A program made the translations under genes and the position numbers. The notes under the pieces are model-generated. The model had not been told where the DNA came from. It did not search any database and worked only from the letters and a program-made list of their open reading frames with translations. Shown piece by piece: positions 18,313 through 27,149 of a stretch of 64,000 nt of DNA; position 1 is the stretch's first letter; each line of letters starts with the position of its first letter. Origin of the DNA: Tetramitus jugosus. Lineage: Eukaryota > Heterolobosea > Eutetramitea > Acrasida > Vahlkampfiidae. Location of the stretch: the NCBI GenBank assembly GCA_937625935.1, contig OW569360.1, positions 310,001 to 374,000 on the forward strand. Reading direction: 5' to 3'.

Positions 18313-21300
18313 ATGGTAGTGTTGAGAGGAAAGAGAGCGAGAAGCTATGTGGAGGATTCAGGCTCTGACACGAACCAGAGTGACGATGACGGTGATGCAT
18401 ATGTGTGCAACCAAAATTTGTCATCGGACGATGATGAAGATGAATTGACACATGATCGAGATGAAGCAGAAGTCCTTCCATTGCCAACGGATGATGAAGA
18501 AAGTTTGAAACCAAAGAGAAAGATCAAAAGAACAAGTACGGCAACTGAGAAAAAGGCACCTCTGCCTAAAAGCACAAAAGCCAAGGCAACTGCAACACGC
18601 GCTACCAGGACTAGCAGTCAAGTTTCAAAGGGTCCAGCAAAGATGAAGCAGCAAACATTGCTATCGATTGTCAAAAGACAGAAAACGAGTGATGTAACCA
18701 AGGAGGAACCAATGTCTGATGGCGAAGAAGTGAAAACGAAGAGTCGGGCGAGTACGAGCTCTGCTCCTCCTGAGCCTAAGAAGCTAAAGCAAGAGGAGAG
18801 CAAATCAAGTTCAGATTATTCATCAAATACCAAGTATGCGTGGCTGTATAACACGTGTGATGCATACGGAGTTCCTCACTCTGATCCGAATTCTGATCCA
18901 ACGACAGTCACTGTGCCCGCTAGTGCCTATCGGAATATGAAGGATTTTGAGAAACAGTATTGGGATATTAAGAAGAAATATTTTGATGTCGTTCTATTGA
19001 CAAAGAGTGGAACGTTTTATGAAATGTATCAAACAGATGCGCTCATAGGAGGAGAGGTTCTGGATTTTGTCGTAAAGGAGTTTGCCGGGATGCTGCGAGC
19101 TGGATTTTATGAAACAGCGTTTCTAGAAAAGGCAGCAGTATTGCTTCAACATGGGTACAAGGTTGGTCGAGTTGAACAGACCGAAAAACGAAAATCTGGT
19201 AGTGGTGCTGGATTAGTGAATCGCGAATTGGTACAGATTCTTACAGACGCAACATTGATGGATGATGAGATGATTGGAGGATACAGTAGTAAGATATTGT
19301 TGGCAATCAAGGAAGATGAAACAAAAGAGTTCGTAGGTGTCGCGTTTAGTGATGCAAGTACTGCTACTGTTTATGTGAGCTATATTCGCTTAGAAGAGTT
19401 AGAAGCCCTCCTCTATCAAGTCGCCCCTATATCTGTACTGTGTGAGCATCAAGGTGTCTCCAAGGAGCTTGTCAAATTAATGAATCAAAAAACAAACAAG
19501 AAACTAATTTATCGAAGGAGTCACAGTAGCTTTAGTGTGGATGAAACAAGAGAGAGAATCGAGCAAGTATTCTCAGATTCTGTACCCGAATCGCTGACAT
19601 CTTACACGTCAAATGATACTACAATGGGTGCTCTCGGTGTTTTGCTGGGCTATTTGAAGTATCTATTAGTTGATGAAACAATCCTATCCTCGAAGAACAT
19701 TATCCCATTTGAGAATACGACATTGCTAACAAGAGCGAAAAGAATGGTAATTGATGGACAGAGTCTTAATAATTTAGAAGTGCTAAGAAACGTACATAAC
19801 AATCAACGAGGAACCTTAGTAGAGTTTATGAACCGAGCTGTAACATCACAAGGAAAACGTTTGTTTGAAAGGTGGTTATGTTCTCCGTTGGTTCAAATTC
19901 CAGATATCGAGAACAGATTAGCGTGCATCGAGGACTTGCATCACTCTTCGGAAGTTGATGCTATTCGATCACTGCTTTCTAGAGTACCTGACCTCGAACG
20001 AATGTTATCTAAAATTCATTATGAAGCAACAGTTAAAAAGGATGCAATTATGTACGATCCCAAGATTGAGCAGAGAAAAGTACAGTTGCTTTTGAGAACA
20101 ATGAGCGGTTTTAAGAAACTAGAGAGTGTCTCTGATAAGCTCGATGAGATATCAGAGCAGTTTCAATCATCAAAAATGAAACAACTAGTTCAGGACTTGG
20201 TAGAGGCGTGCCAACTCATAGGTTCGTTTGAAAAGGCATTTGATCATGAAAAAGCAGTATCAGAAGGTAAAATATATCCCAATAGAGGTGCGAATGCAGA
20301 GTACGATGTCATATCAGACAAAATTAGCGGTATCATTGAGACATTCACCAATGAGTTAGAAGAATTGAAGTCGAAATGCAAAGCAGCCAAGCACGTTGAC
20401 AGTCGGAAAGATATTTATTTGATCGAAGTGCCAAAGAATACCAAGGTGCCTAAAGATTTTCAACTGGTGAGTGAAACCAAACAAGTGTCTCGCTATTACT
20501 CACCACTGATCAAAAGCAAGCTAAAGGATCTAAAAGAACTACTCACAGAAAGGACAGAAAAGCTAGAAGTGCAAACCAAGTTGATGTTACAGAAATTTGA
20601 TTCATATCATCAAGTCTGGAGAAAAGCTGTTGACATTGGCGCAGAAATTGATTGCTTAATTAGTCTCTGTTCTATATCCTTTACGTCTCACCTGTCAATG
20701 ACACGTCCAACATTTGTGTCTGATTCTAAGCACCCTGTGTTCGATCTCAAGCAAATGACTCACCCATGTATTCGCTCTGATCAACCTGTTCCCAATGATA
20801 CGATCCTCGGAGGTCCAAACAATTCCTCTACAATCATAGTGACTGGAGGCAATATGGCGGGCAAAAGCTCATTGTTGAGGCAGAATTGCGTGGCGATTAT
20901 CATGGCTCAGATGGGATGCTACGTCCCAGCTCAGCGCTTCACACTCACACCAGTTGACAGAATATTCACTCGTATTGGAGCCAATGACAAAATTATGGCT
21001 GGAGAGTCGACTTTCATGGTAGAAATGAATGAGACTGCCAATATTCTGCGCAATGCCACAGACAAGAGTTTTGTTATTTTAGATGAAATGGGTCGTGGTA
21101 CTTGCACATTTGATGGAATTTCCATCGCTTTCAGTGTGATTAAGTATCTGGCCGAGAAGGTTCGATGTCGAATGCTATTTAGCACTCACTATTCAGATTT
21201 AGCTGAAGAACTGAAGAATCATCCTCTAATAGATGCCTACCAAATGTCTTTCGTTGAAGTTTCAGATGCTAGAGACGGGCAACGAATCATTTTCACATAT

Positions 21301-21603
21301 CAGTTTGTACCAGGTGTTTGTTCGAAGAGCTATGGTATGAACGTTGGTAGGGCTGCTGGTATTCATCCACACATCATCCAGAGAGCAGAGTATTGGGCTG
21401 ACCAATACCAGAAACAACTAATGGCATTTCAAGAGAGCAAGCACACGAAGAATCCATCTCTCTCTACTCCTCAAACAGCACTGTTTGCTGAATTGTTCAA
21501 TCTGATCACGACTAAGACAGACTCAACTGATCGTTCCCAAATCAGAAACCTTCAAGCATCTATCCTCAACTATTACTGTTCCTCCTTTTCTAACTCGCAA
21601 TAA
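18313..21603 (+). CDS. MSH6: DNA mismatch repair protein MSH6
   Basis: 1096 residues. After an acidic, Lys-rich N-terminus comes a KQQTLLSIVKRQ stretch (about 114-125) where MSH6 proteins carry a PCNA-binding PIP box; here the aromatic pair is replaced by Ile-Val. The MutS mismatch-binding domain starts near residue 175 and contains GTFYEMYQ (about 233-240), the Phe-x-Glu that wedges into mismatches. The connector and lever/clamp follow, then the ATPase with Walker A GGNMAGKSS (about 845-853), Walker B DEMGRGT (about 923-929) and the STHYSDL switch. MSH6 pairs with MSH2 as MutS-alpha to recognise base mismatches and small loops in the nucleus. It shares a 186-bp divergent promoter region with the pseudokinase gene. 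Single exon, intact. Confidence 0.95.
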   Translation: MVVLRGKRARSYVEDSGSDTNQSDDDGDAYVCNQNLSSDDDEDELTHDRDEAEVLPLPTDDEESLKPKRKIKRTSTATEKKAPLPKSTKAKATATRATRTSSQVSKGPAKMKQQTLLSIVKRQKTSDVTKEEPMSDGEEVKTKSRASTSSAPPEPKKLKQEESKSSSDYSSNTKYAWLYNTCDAYGVPHSDPNSDPTTVTVPASAYRNMKDFEKQYWDIKKKYFDVVLLTKSGTFYEMYQTDALIGGEVLDFVVKEFAGMLRAGFYETAFLEKAAVLLQHGYKVGRVEQTEKRKSGSGAGLVNRELVQILTDATLMDDEMIGGYSSKILLAIKEDETKEFVGVAFSDASTATVYVSYIRLEELEALLYQVAPISVLCEHQGVSKELVKLMNQKTNKKLIYRRSHSSFSVDETRERIEQVFSDSVPESLTSYTSNDTTMGALGVLLGYLKYLLVDETILSSKNIIPFENTTLLTRAKRMVIDGQSLNNLEVLRNVHNNQRGTLVEFMNRAVTSQGKRLFERWLCSPLVQIPDIENRLACIEDLHHSSEVDAIRSLLSRVPDLERMLSKIHYEATVKKDAIMYDPKIEQRKVQLLLRTMSGFKKLESVSDKLDEISEQFQSSKMKQLVQDLVEACQLIGSFEKAFDHEKAVSEGKIYPNRGANAEYDVISDKISGIIETFTNELEELKSKCKAAKHVDSRKDIYLIEVPKNTKVPKDFQLVSETKQVSRYYSPLIKSKLKDLKELLTERTEKLEVQTKLMLQKFDSYHQVWRKAVDIGAEIDCLISLCSISFTSHLSMTRPTFVSDSKHPVFDLKQMTHPCIRSDQPVPNDTILGGPNNSSTIIVTGGNMAGKSSLLRQNCVAIIMAQMGCYVPAQRFTLTPVDRIFTRIGANDKIMAGESTFMVEMNETANILRNATDKSFVILDEMGRGTCTFDGISIAFSVIKYLAEKVRCRMLFSTHYSDLAEELKNHPLIDAYQMSFVEVSDARDGQRIIFTYQFVPGVCSKSYGMNVGRAAGIHPHIIQRAEYWADQYQKQLMAFQESKHTKNPSLSTPQTALFAELFNLITTKTDSTDRSQIRNLQASILNYYCSSFSNSQ

Positions 21604-21696
21604 ATTATTTATATGACTAAAACGCGGATAACAAACTAAATAATCATGCTTGTGATATAAGACCTAATCCCAGGAAGAACATTTTTAAGGTGTATA

Positions 21697-22674
21697 TTAC
21701 CGATGTTTGAAATTAATCGTCCTGGACTCGGAGCAATCAGATATCATGTCTCGCGGATTCAACTTCCAATGGTCTTCGATCAGTTTCAAATTAGATCGAG
21801 CAACTTCAAGATATTCGCTATAGCATGAAAGGCCATCTGGATAGGATTGTATGAGCTCTATTGCCCTTAACAAATCCCGGTGAGTGCTTGCAGTACTAAT
21901 CGGAAAGAGTATGGCAGTTTCTATCAACAGAACCGGTGTCCATAAGGAATCTCCCTTCAACAATGCCTTTTGGTAAATGCCTTTGGTAAGTATTCTTTGT
22001 GCATAGTACATTTCTATAACCTTGGCAAGAGCAATTAACTCTGGAGCTGAGAAATCTTCTGAATAAATTGACACCAAAGAAAGGAGTTTCTCACAATCTA
22101 TTTGCCTTCTAGGTGTGAAGACGAACCTGATTATTCCATGTACTCCGAGAAGAAACACAGCCAAATAGGTCCCAAGAATCTCACAACTGGAAATAAATGG
22201 AGTCTTCCACGTTATAGCCATTCGCTCTGGAAGCAACAAACTTATCAGAGCAAGAGAAGACGTAAAAGGCAAGAGCGTTAAAGTACCAGCGCTATGGATC
22301 ATCGCCACACATAGTGCAACAGCGCCAAAGCGAACGGATTTTCCACTATCGGACTCAACCTTAATTAATTTGTCAAGTGCGGTGGGTAGGATTGTTGAAC
22401 GTAACTCAGATTCCAACAAGTTCACTTTCGGATAGATCAACGAGTCACTCCAGGAAATATCTTGTTTCTTCTTTCTCAATTGTCGAATACTCATATTCTT
22501 ATCGAACCTTGACTCTAGCCATTTCTCAAACCCAGACACCTTGAAAGAGGTGTTCTCAGTCAGAGTGAACGATTGAAGCCTTTTGGCGCGAATTTGAGAA
22601 GCAAAAAATCTCTGATTTACGAGTGCAACTTTTGGGATCAAAGGATATCGTTTGACAATAATGGCAGCTCGCAT
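21697..22674 (-). CDS. unknown membrane protein, probably mitochondrial
   Basis: 325 residues from the ATG at 22674. The N-terminus (MRAAIIVKRYPLIPKVALVN, then QRFFASQIRAKRLQSF) is basic, acid-free and amphipathic, like a mitochondrial presequence. Two or three hydrophobic segments follow (about 118-150 and 160-190, including FGAVALCVAMIHSAGTLTLL and GTYLAVFLLGVHGIIRF). The C-terminal third is helical, with an LIALAKVIEMYYAQ stretch that could be TPR-like. No family was recognised; an Oxa1-like insertase was considered because of size and topology but its motifs were not found. It is divergent from the next gene, with about 120 bp between the two start codons. Confidence 0.5.
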   Translation of the reverse strand: MRAAIIVKRYPLIPKVALVNQRFFASQIRAKRLQSFTLTENTSFKVSGFEKWLESRFDKNMSIRQLRKKKQDISWSDSLIYPKVNLLESELRSTILPTALDKLIKVESDSGKSVRFGAVALCVAMIHSAGTLTLLPFTSSLALISLLLPERMAITWKTPFISSCEILGTYLAVFLLGVHGIIRFVFTPRRQIDCEKLLSLVSIYSEDFSAPELIALAKVIEMYYAQRILTKGIYQKALLKGDSLWTPVLLIETAILFPISTASTHRDLLRAIELIQSYPDGLSCYSEYLEVARSNLKLIEDHWKLNPRDMISDCSESRTINFKHR

Positions 22675-22797
22675 GTTATTGACTCGATGTTGTTATCTTT
22701 CTTGTGGAAATGTTAGTATCGCCAGTATGTTTTTCCGTAACACTCCTCCTTGGTCAGCGGAAATAATTGTTCGGCCAAAATATGGCAGTTGAAGGAC

Positions 22798-23472
22798 ATG
22801 AATACCCCGCGACTGCAAGAGAAGAAGTCCTGTGTGCAAATGAATCAACAACCACCCGTGTTCGTTATGAACCGCGTTAGTGTTCAACAATTCGAAGAAG
22901 AAGCAAGAACGTTCACTCTTGAGCAACTTGAACGTGCTGGTCTATTGGAAGCTCATCTAGCGGCACTCTCTCCACCTCCACCGCCTCTACCGAGGTGGCA
23001 TTGGTGGTTCAACATTGCTGTTCAGGGTTTCAACCACTTTATCACTCTATTGGTCCTGCCAGTGAGGTTGATATGGGCATTGTTCTTGGTTGTCGGGCAA
23101 GTTGTGTCACATATCATCGCAATAGTAGCTTATTGTGTGTCGGCTCTGATTAACCTTGTTGTGCGAGTACTGACTCACCCAGTTGTGATCTTTTTGCTGG
23201 TGTACACCTTCGTACTTTACCAAAATGATGGACCAGACTCCCCAACCACCAATATTGCGAGACATGTTGATCCGGTAGTGCCATATCAAATACCACATTT
23301 TGAGATCAAACATTACCATTACTTTGAAGAACCAGAGAGTTATGACGATGATTATTATGAAGAACCGTCATTGTATGTACAACCAACCCAGCAGAATTAT
23401 CATGTTGGTCCGAGAGGAGGTGTCTACTATTATAACAAAAATGGGAACAAACAATATGTCAAGAGGAGGTGA
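22798..23472 (+). CDS. unknown multi-helix membrane protein with a C-terminal GPRGGxYY motif
   Basis: 224 residues from the ATG at 22798; the open frame starts 16 codons earlier at a TTG. It has a Gln/Glu-rich helix (RVSVQQFEEEARTFTLEQLE), a PPPPPLPRWHWWF linker, then two or three hydrophobic helices (about 80-155, ITLLVLPVRLIWALFLVVG, AYCVSALINLVVRVL, VVIFLLVYTFVLYQ). A Tyr/Asp-rich segment leads to the end, which reads HVGPRGGVYYYNKNGNKQYV. That last block strongly resembles the short GPRGG-Y-Y-x-x-x-G-x-K-x-Y module annotated in chlorovirus and some bacterial proteins as a PBCV-type basic adaptor domain (recalled from memory). Function unknown. Confidence 0.55.
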   Translation: MNTPRLQEKKSCVQMNQQPPVFVMNRVSVQQFEEEARTFTLEQLERAGLLEAHLAALSPPPPPLPRWHWWFNIAVQGFNHFITLLVLPVRLIWALFLVVGQVVSHIIAIVAYCVSALINLVVRVLTHPVVIFLLVYTFVLYQNDGPDSPTTNIARHVDPVVPYQIPHFEIKHYHYFEEPESYDDDYYEEPSLYVQPTQQNYHVGPRGGVYYYNKNGNKQYVKRR

Positions 23473-23935
23473 GAAACCATTTATTGTACGACAAAGAGTA
23501 AACAGAAACTCTCTTGTCTTAACACTGAGGTATTGTTATCTACTGTTCATCAAACTCCTTCAAATTCATTTCTTCTAGCGAAGCTTTTACCTTAATACGA
23601 GCCAAAAGATGATTCAGTTGATCCTCTCCAGAAAGTCTGAAGCTGTCTGCTCTATTCTGCAGTAAAATCATGCTCATATCTCCAATCTTCTTCATCTGTG
23701 TCTTTGTTTTTCTTCTTCGTTAAATCTGTTGGTCATAAGGAACACCATAAGTTTTGAGCCAATTTTGTTTCTTTTTGCTTTCTCTTCTGGTGCTAACTCT
23801 ACCCTAAACTCCATCGTTCTTATTGGAGCAAGAGAAATTAAGTTATGGGTTTTTCTCATTGTGGGTACGCGCAAACTTTGACAATAGAAATCCACTTTAG
23901 TTTCTGGCGAACTTGTGCTATTGGCGTGAAATTAA
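23473..23935. other. spacer between two convergent units, one short frame only
   Basis: No long gene. The only coding-like stretch is a 51-codon minus-strand frame at 23540-23695, listed separately. Another minus frame (up to 23895) overlaps it in a different phase. Confidence 0.4.
23540..23695 (-). CDS. possible short gene or terminal exon (51 residues)
   Basis: The frame MKKIGDMSMILLQNRADSFR continues through LSGEDQLNHLLARIKVKA and stops at 23540-23542. The amphipathic, alpha-helical composition looks more protein-like than the surrounding frames. The ATG is directly preceded by a cacag acceptor-like sequence, so this could be the last exon of a spliced gene whose first exon lies at about 23700-23895. 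No family recognised, no splice donor confidently assigned. Confidence 0.3.
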   Translation of the reverse strand: MKKIGDMSMILLQNRADSFRLSGEDQLNHLLARIKVKASLEEMNLKEFDEQ

Positions 23936-24320
23936 TCACACCAGATCACGTTGTTTTCTCATCCCTTTCAGAGATATTGAGTGGTGTTCACAATACTCAA
24001 GTACCTTGACTACGAAAGTATGGTCTCGTCCGTTGTTGTACCAACTGAGTCCGCGAGTGCCCTTCAAAGAAACTAATGCTCTCTCTGAGATCGATTCTTG
24101 ACTGCAGCCATTCATATAGAGTGTATGAACACCAGACAAATGAGGAAACGCATTGTCGGTGATTTGAAGGCAATAACTCATATCAAGTGTGTGAATGCCA
24201 GTCAAATATGAAAATGCATCATCCGTGACATTCTTACAACCAATCATAATGAGAGTGTGAATTCCCTTCAAATAAGAAAATGAGTTATCAGTGATTTGAT
24301 TGCAACCACTCATATTGAGA

Positions 24321-24432
24321 GTGTGAATGCCAGTCAAGTAAGAAAATCCCTCCTCCGTGATATTCTTGCAACCACTAATACGGAGCGTGTGAATGCCAAT
24401 CAAATGAGGAAACGCACGATCTGTGATTTGAT
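24321..24432 (-). repeat. 112-bp near-identical internal repeat (copy 1 of 2)
   Basis: Matches 24781-24892 with three mismatches in 112 bp (about 97% identity). Other LRR units in the same gene are much more diverged, so this is a recent segmental duplication or gene-conversion tract inside the LRR array. Confidence 0.85.
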
Positions 24433-24780
24433 GACAATCAGTCATATCAAGTACTTGAATGCCTGTTAAATGAACGAATGCTCGATCGGTAATTTGATTA
24501 CAATACCTCATACTAAGGGTGTGAATTCCAGTCAAATACCCAAAAGCCTGATCTGTGATCCGTTTGCACGATGTAATATCAAGCGTATGAATGCCAGTCA
24601 AATGACGAAATGCATTGTCTGAAATTTGATTACAATAACTCATTCCGAGTGTGTGAATACCAGTCAAATGTGAAAAGGCCTGATCTGTGATTCGAATACA
24701 AGATCTCATCTCGAGTGTGAATACCAATCAACTGCGAAAAGGCTTCATCCCTTATATGGTCACAAGATATCATTTCAAGC

Positions 24781-24892
24781 GTGTGAATGCCAGTCAAGTA
24801 AGAAAATCCCTCCTCCGTGATATTCCTGCAACCACTAATACGGAGCGTGTGAATGCCAACCAAATGAGGAAATGCACGATCTGTGATTTGAT
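24781..24892 (-). repeat. 112-bp near-identical internal repeat (copy 2 of 2)
   Basis: Partner of 24321-24432, offset 460 bp. Restoring the 2-bp loss between them makes the offset 462 bp, a multiple of three, which agrees with the frameshift call. Confidence 0.85.
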
Positions 24893-25211
24893 AGCAGTAA
24901 CTCATATCAAGTGTGTGAATACTACCTTTGAAAAACTGGAAATGCTCATCCGTCACATAAGGACTTCTGTACAAGTTAACATTGAACAGTGTGCCCTTCG
25001 CCAGCTTAAACAACTGCTCAATCTCTACAGGCTCCATATCGTGTTTGAGTGTCATGCTCTTGTTGGACATGAGAAGTCGATTGAATTTAAATTGATTGAG
25101 CCCTTTGCAAGTGTAACTCAATCGCATCCATTCTCGAGTGTCACAAAACTCGATCACTTTTGACCATGCATCCTTGCAAAGTTCAGAACAAATTTCAATG
25201 CTCACTTCCAT

Positions 25212-25573
25212 TGTTTCTCTTTCACACTTGATTGCATGCTATTGGATTTGTTTCGCGATTTTTCGTTCCACAGAATTGTGATCAGTTCTGAATCCCTCGT
25301 TCAAGAACATTACAAAACCAGTTGGGGCGAACTACAACTAAGTTTCTCCACAGAATACAACAATCATCCTGTTGAAACCTCCGATCATGCGTCGGTTTTA
25401 GGAACATTTCACACCTCAGGAAAAATGAGAAAGCGGACAAGCTTTTGTGCGCAAATATCCTTGATCTGACGGATAGAGAGATATAAATTGAAATTTGCTT
25501 GGGATCAATCCTAGTCCTCACACAAAATTCAAAAACAACACACCACATAAAGAACACCCATACTCTGTAAACC
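25212..25573. other. divergent spacer between LRR pseudogene and reductase
   Basis: 362 bp without a convincing gene. A 77-codon plus-strand frame at 25236-25469 has no protein-like features. It presumably contains both promoters. Confidence 0.4.
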
Positions 25574-26626
25574 ATGTCTGAAGTATCCAATAAAGCTGTC
25601 ATTCTCGTCAGTAGACCAAAAGGACCCATCTCTGAAGACAACTTCAAGATTGACAATCTCCCTTACCCAAAAATCTCCAATCCATCCAAGGAACTCATTG
25701 TCAAATTGCTCCAATGCTCTGTCGATCCATACATGAGAGGACGTATGAAGGAAGGCAAGAGCTACGTGCCTCCATTCGAGCTGAACAAGCCAATTGATGG
25801 TTACGCCATTCTTCAAGTGATCGAAGCCAGTGAGCAAGGAAATGAAACTGGTTTTAAGAAGGGAGATCTAGTGACTGGTGTTGTGCCATTCCAAGAGTAC
25901 GGTTTGATCAATGTCGATCAAACTCAAGTGTTTCCTTTGCATGAGACATTGACCACTGGAAAATTGCCACTTTCCTATGGATTGAGTGCATTAGGCATGC
26001 CTGGAATGACTGCTTGGGTCGGTTTCAATCATCTTGCTGAACCAAAGGCTGGTGAGACTGTTCTCGTGTCCGCTGCTGCTGGTGCTGTTGGTTCCATGGT
26101 TGGTCAACTCGCAAAGATTAAAAAGTGTCATGTGGTTGGTGTCGCTGGATCCGATGACAAGGTGAAATACATTTGTGAAAAGCTTGGATTCGATCACGGT
26201 TTCAACTACAAGACAACGAGCTACGAAAAGGGAATTGAAAAGTTCTGTCCAAATGGTATCGACATTTACTTTGATAATGTTGGAGGAGATGCTCTGGATC
26301 AAGCTATCATTCATTTGAACAAGTTTGGAAGAATCACTCTCTGCGGTGCAATCTCTGAATATAATCGTGAGACTCCTTCTCAGGGACCAAGACTGTCATT
26401 CTTGCTTGTCGGAAAAGGTGCTAAAATGCAAGGATTCATTGTATCATACTATCAACACCTGTACCCACAAGCTGCAGATGAGATGGCCAAGTGGTTGCTA
26501 TCTGGAGAACTCAAGATTGACGAGACTGAACATCATGGAATTGATAGTGTCCCACGAGCATTTATTGGACTCATGGAGGGTGAGAACATCGGTAAAATGA
26601 TCGTGAAAATTGCCCCCAAACAGTAA
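25574..26626 (+). CDS. NADPH-dependent medium-chain reductase (PTGR/CurA type)
   Basis: 350 residues, full length for the zinc-free MDR subfamily that includes prostaglandin reductases, plant zeta-crystallin-like alkenal reductases and bacterial CurA. Visible blocks are RPKGPISEDNF near the N-terminus, VDPYMRGRM (about 51-59), VDPYMRG being diagnostic for the family, the substrate-loop GMPGMTAWVGF (about 140-150), and the dinucleotide-binding ETVLVSAAAGAVGSMVGQLAK (about 160-180, AxxGxxG pattern). DIYFDNVGGDALD and ISEYN follow. No zinc-binding cysteines are present. Expected chemistry is NADPH-dependent reduction of alpha,beta-unsaturated ketones or aldehydes, in the cytosol, often a detoxification role. 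Single exon, clean start and stop. Confidence 0.9.
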   Translation: MSEVSNKAVILVSRPKGPISEDNFKIDNLPYPKISNPSKELIVKLLQCSVDPYMRGRMKEGKSYVPPFELNKPIDGYAILQVIEASEQGNETGFKKGDLVTGVVPFQEYGLINVDQTQVFPLHETLTTGKLPLSYGLSALGMPGMTAWVGFNHLAEPKAGETVLVSAAAGAVGSMVGQLAKIKKCHVVGVAGSDDKVKYICEKLGFDHGFNYKTTSYEKGIEKFCPNGIDIYFDNVGGDALDQAIIHLNKFGRITLCGAISEYNRETPSQGPRLSFLLVGKGAKMQGFIVSYYQHLYPQAADEMAKWLLSGELKIDETEHHGIDSVPRAFIGLMEGENIGKMIVKIAPKQ

Positions 26627-26740
26627 ACGTTTTACGATTCGGAGGTACCGGTTGGGCGCTTGAAGAAATGAGGAAATCTCCTCGTGAATAAAGAAACAAG
26701 CTAAAATCAATTATCAGCGAGCGAATCCTAGTAACAAAAG

Positions 26741-27105
26741 ATGGTTAATACTTGGAGTGATGGTCTGTGTTCTTGTGCTTCCCCTGAAGCTTGCATCAAA
26801 TCCTTCATCTGTGCTCCCATTTTCCTGAGCATTGAAAAGGGAGGGTGGGATGGAACAAACTGTTTGATGAACTGCTTAACGTTCAATCCAATTCAATTGA
26901 GACATCAAGTCCGTACTATCCATGGAATTGAAGGGTCTTGCATTGGTGATTGTTTGATCGCTTACTTTTGGTATGTAACTTCTCAATTGCTCCCGTTGTC
27001 GTTCTGGTTTACTCACACTGCCTTGTGAATAAAAGTGCACCATGTTCTATGGCTCAAGTAATGCGTACTATGCAGGCTCACGGTCCTGTGTCGAAGCACA
27101 TGTAA
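26741..27105 (+). CDS. PLAC8-family Cys-rich protein, two exons
   Basis: Exons are 26741-26970 and 27036-27105, with a 65-nt intron (gtatgt...ataaaag). Splicing gives 99 residues, typical for PLAC8. The sequence starts NTWSDGLCSCASPEACIKSF and contains R-x-x-x-R-related RHQVRTIHGIEGS, then DCLIAYF. The second exon supplies CAPCSMAQVMRTM, which restores the family's DCxxxxFCxxCxxxQ ending. Without the intron the frame would end in an unrelated hydrophobic tail. PLAC8 proteins are small membrane-associated factors (plant FWL/PCR, animal cornifelin) linked to cell size and metal handling; the role here is unknown. Exon junction chosen by phase and family pattern. Confidence 0.82.
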
Positions 27106-27149
27106 CAAGAGTTTACAATAAATATTGGCACAATTTATCTGACAGATAC

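Larger units (their letters stand above)
23936..25211 (-). pseudogene. leucine-rich-repeat protein gene broken by a frameshift
   Basis: Two overlapping minus-strand frames form one gene. The first (from the ATG at 25211) encodes EICSELCKDAWSKVIEFCDT, an F-box-like head, and four LRRs of the form GIHTLxMxxCxxITDxAFxxLT. It then garbles at GIHT|RDEIL. The second frame continues the repeats seamlessly from about 24727 to 23936. At the junction (24711-24720) CACACTCGAG stands where the repeat consensus needs CACACACTCGAG, i.e. loss of one CA dinucleotide. The intact paralogue at 33092-34051 confirms the expected continuity. It could be a strain pseudogene, a sequencing error or, less likely, a contingency-type switch. 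Unbroken, the product would be an LRR protein of about 13 repeats. Confidence 0.8.
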
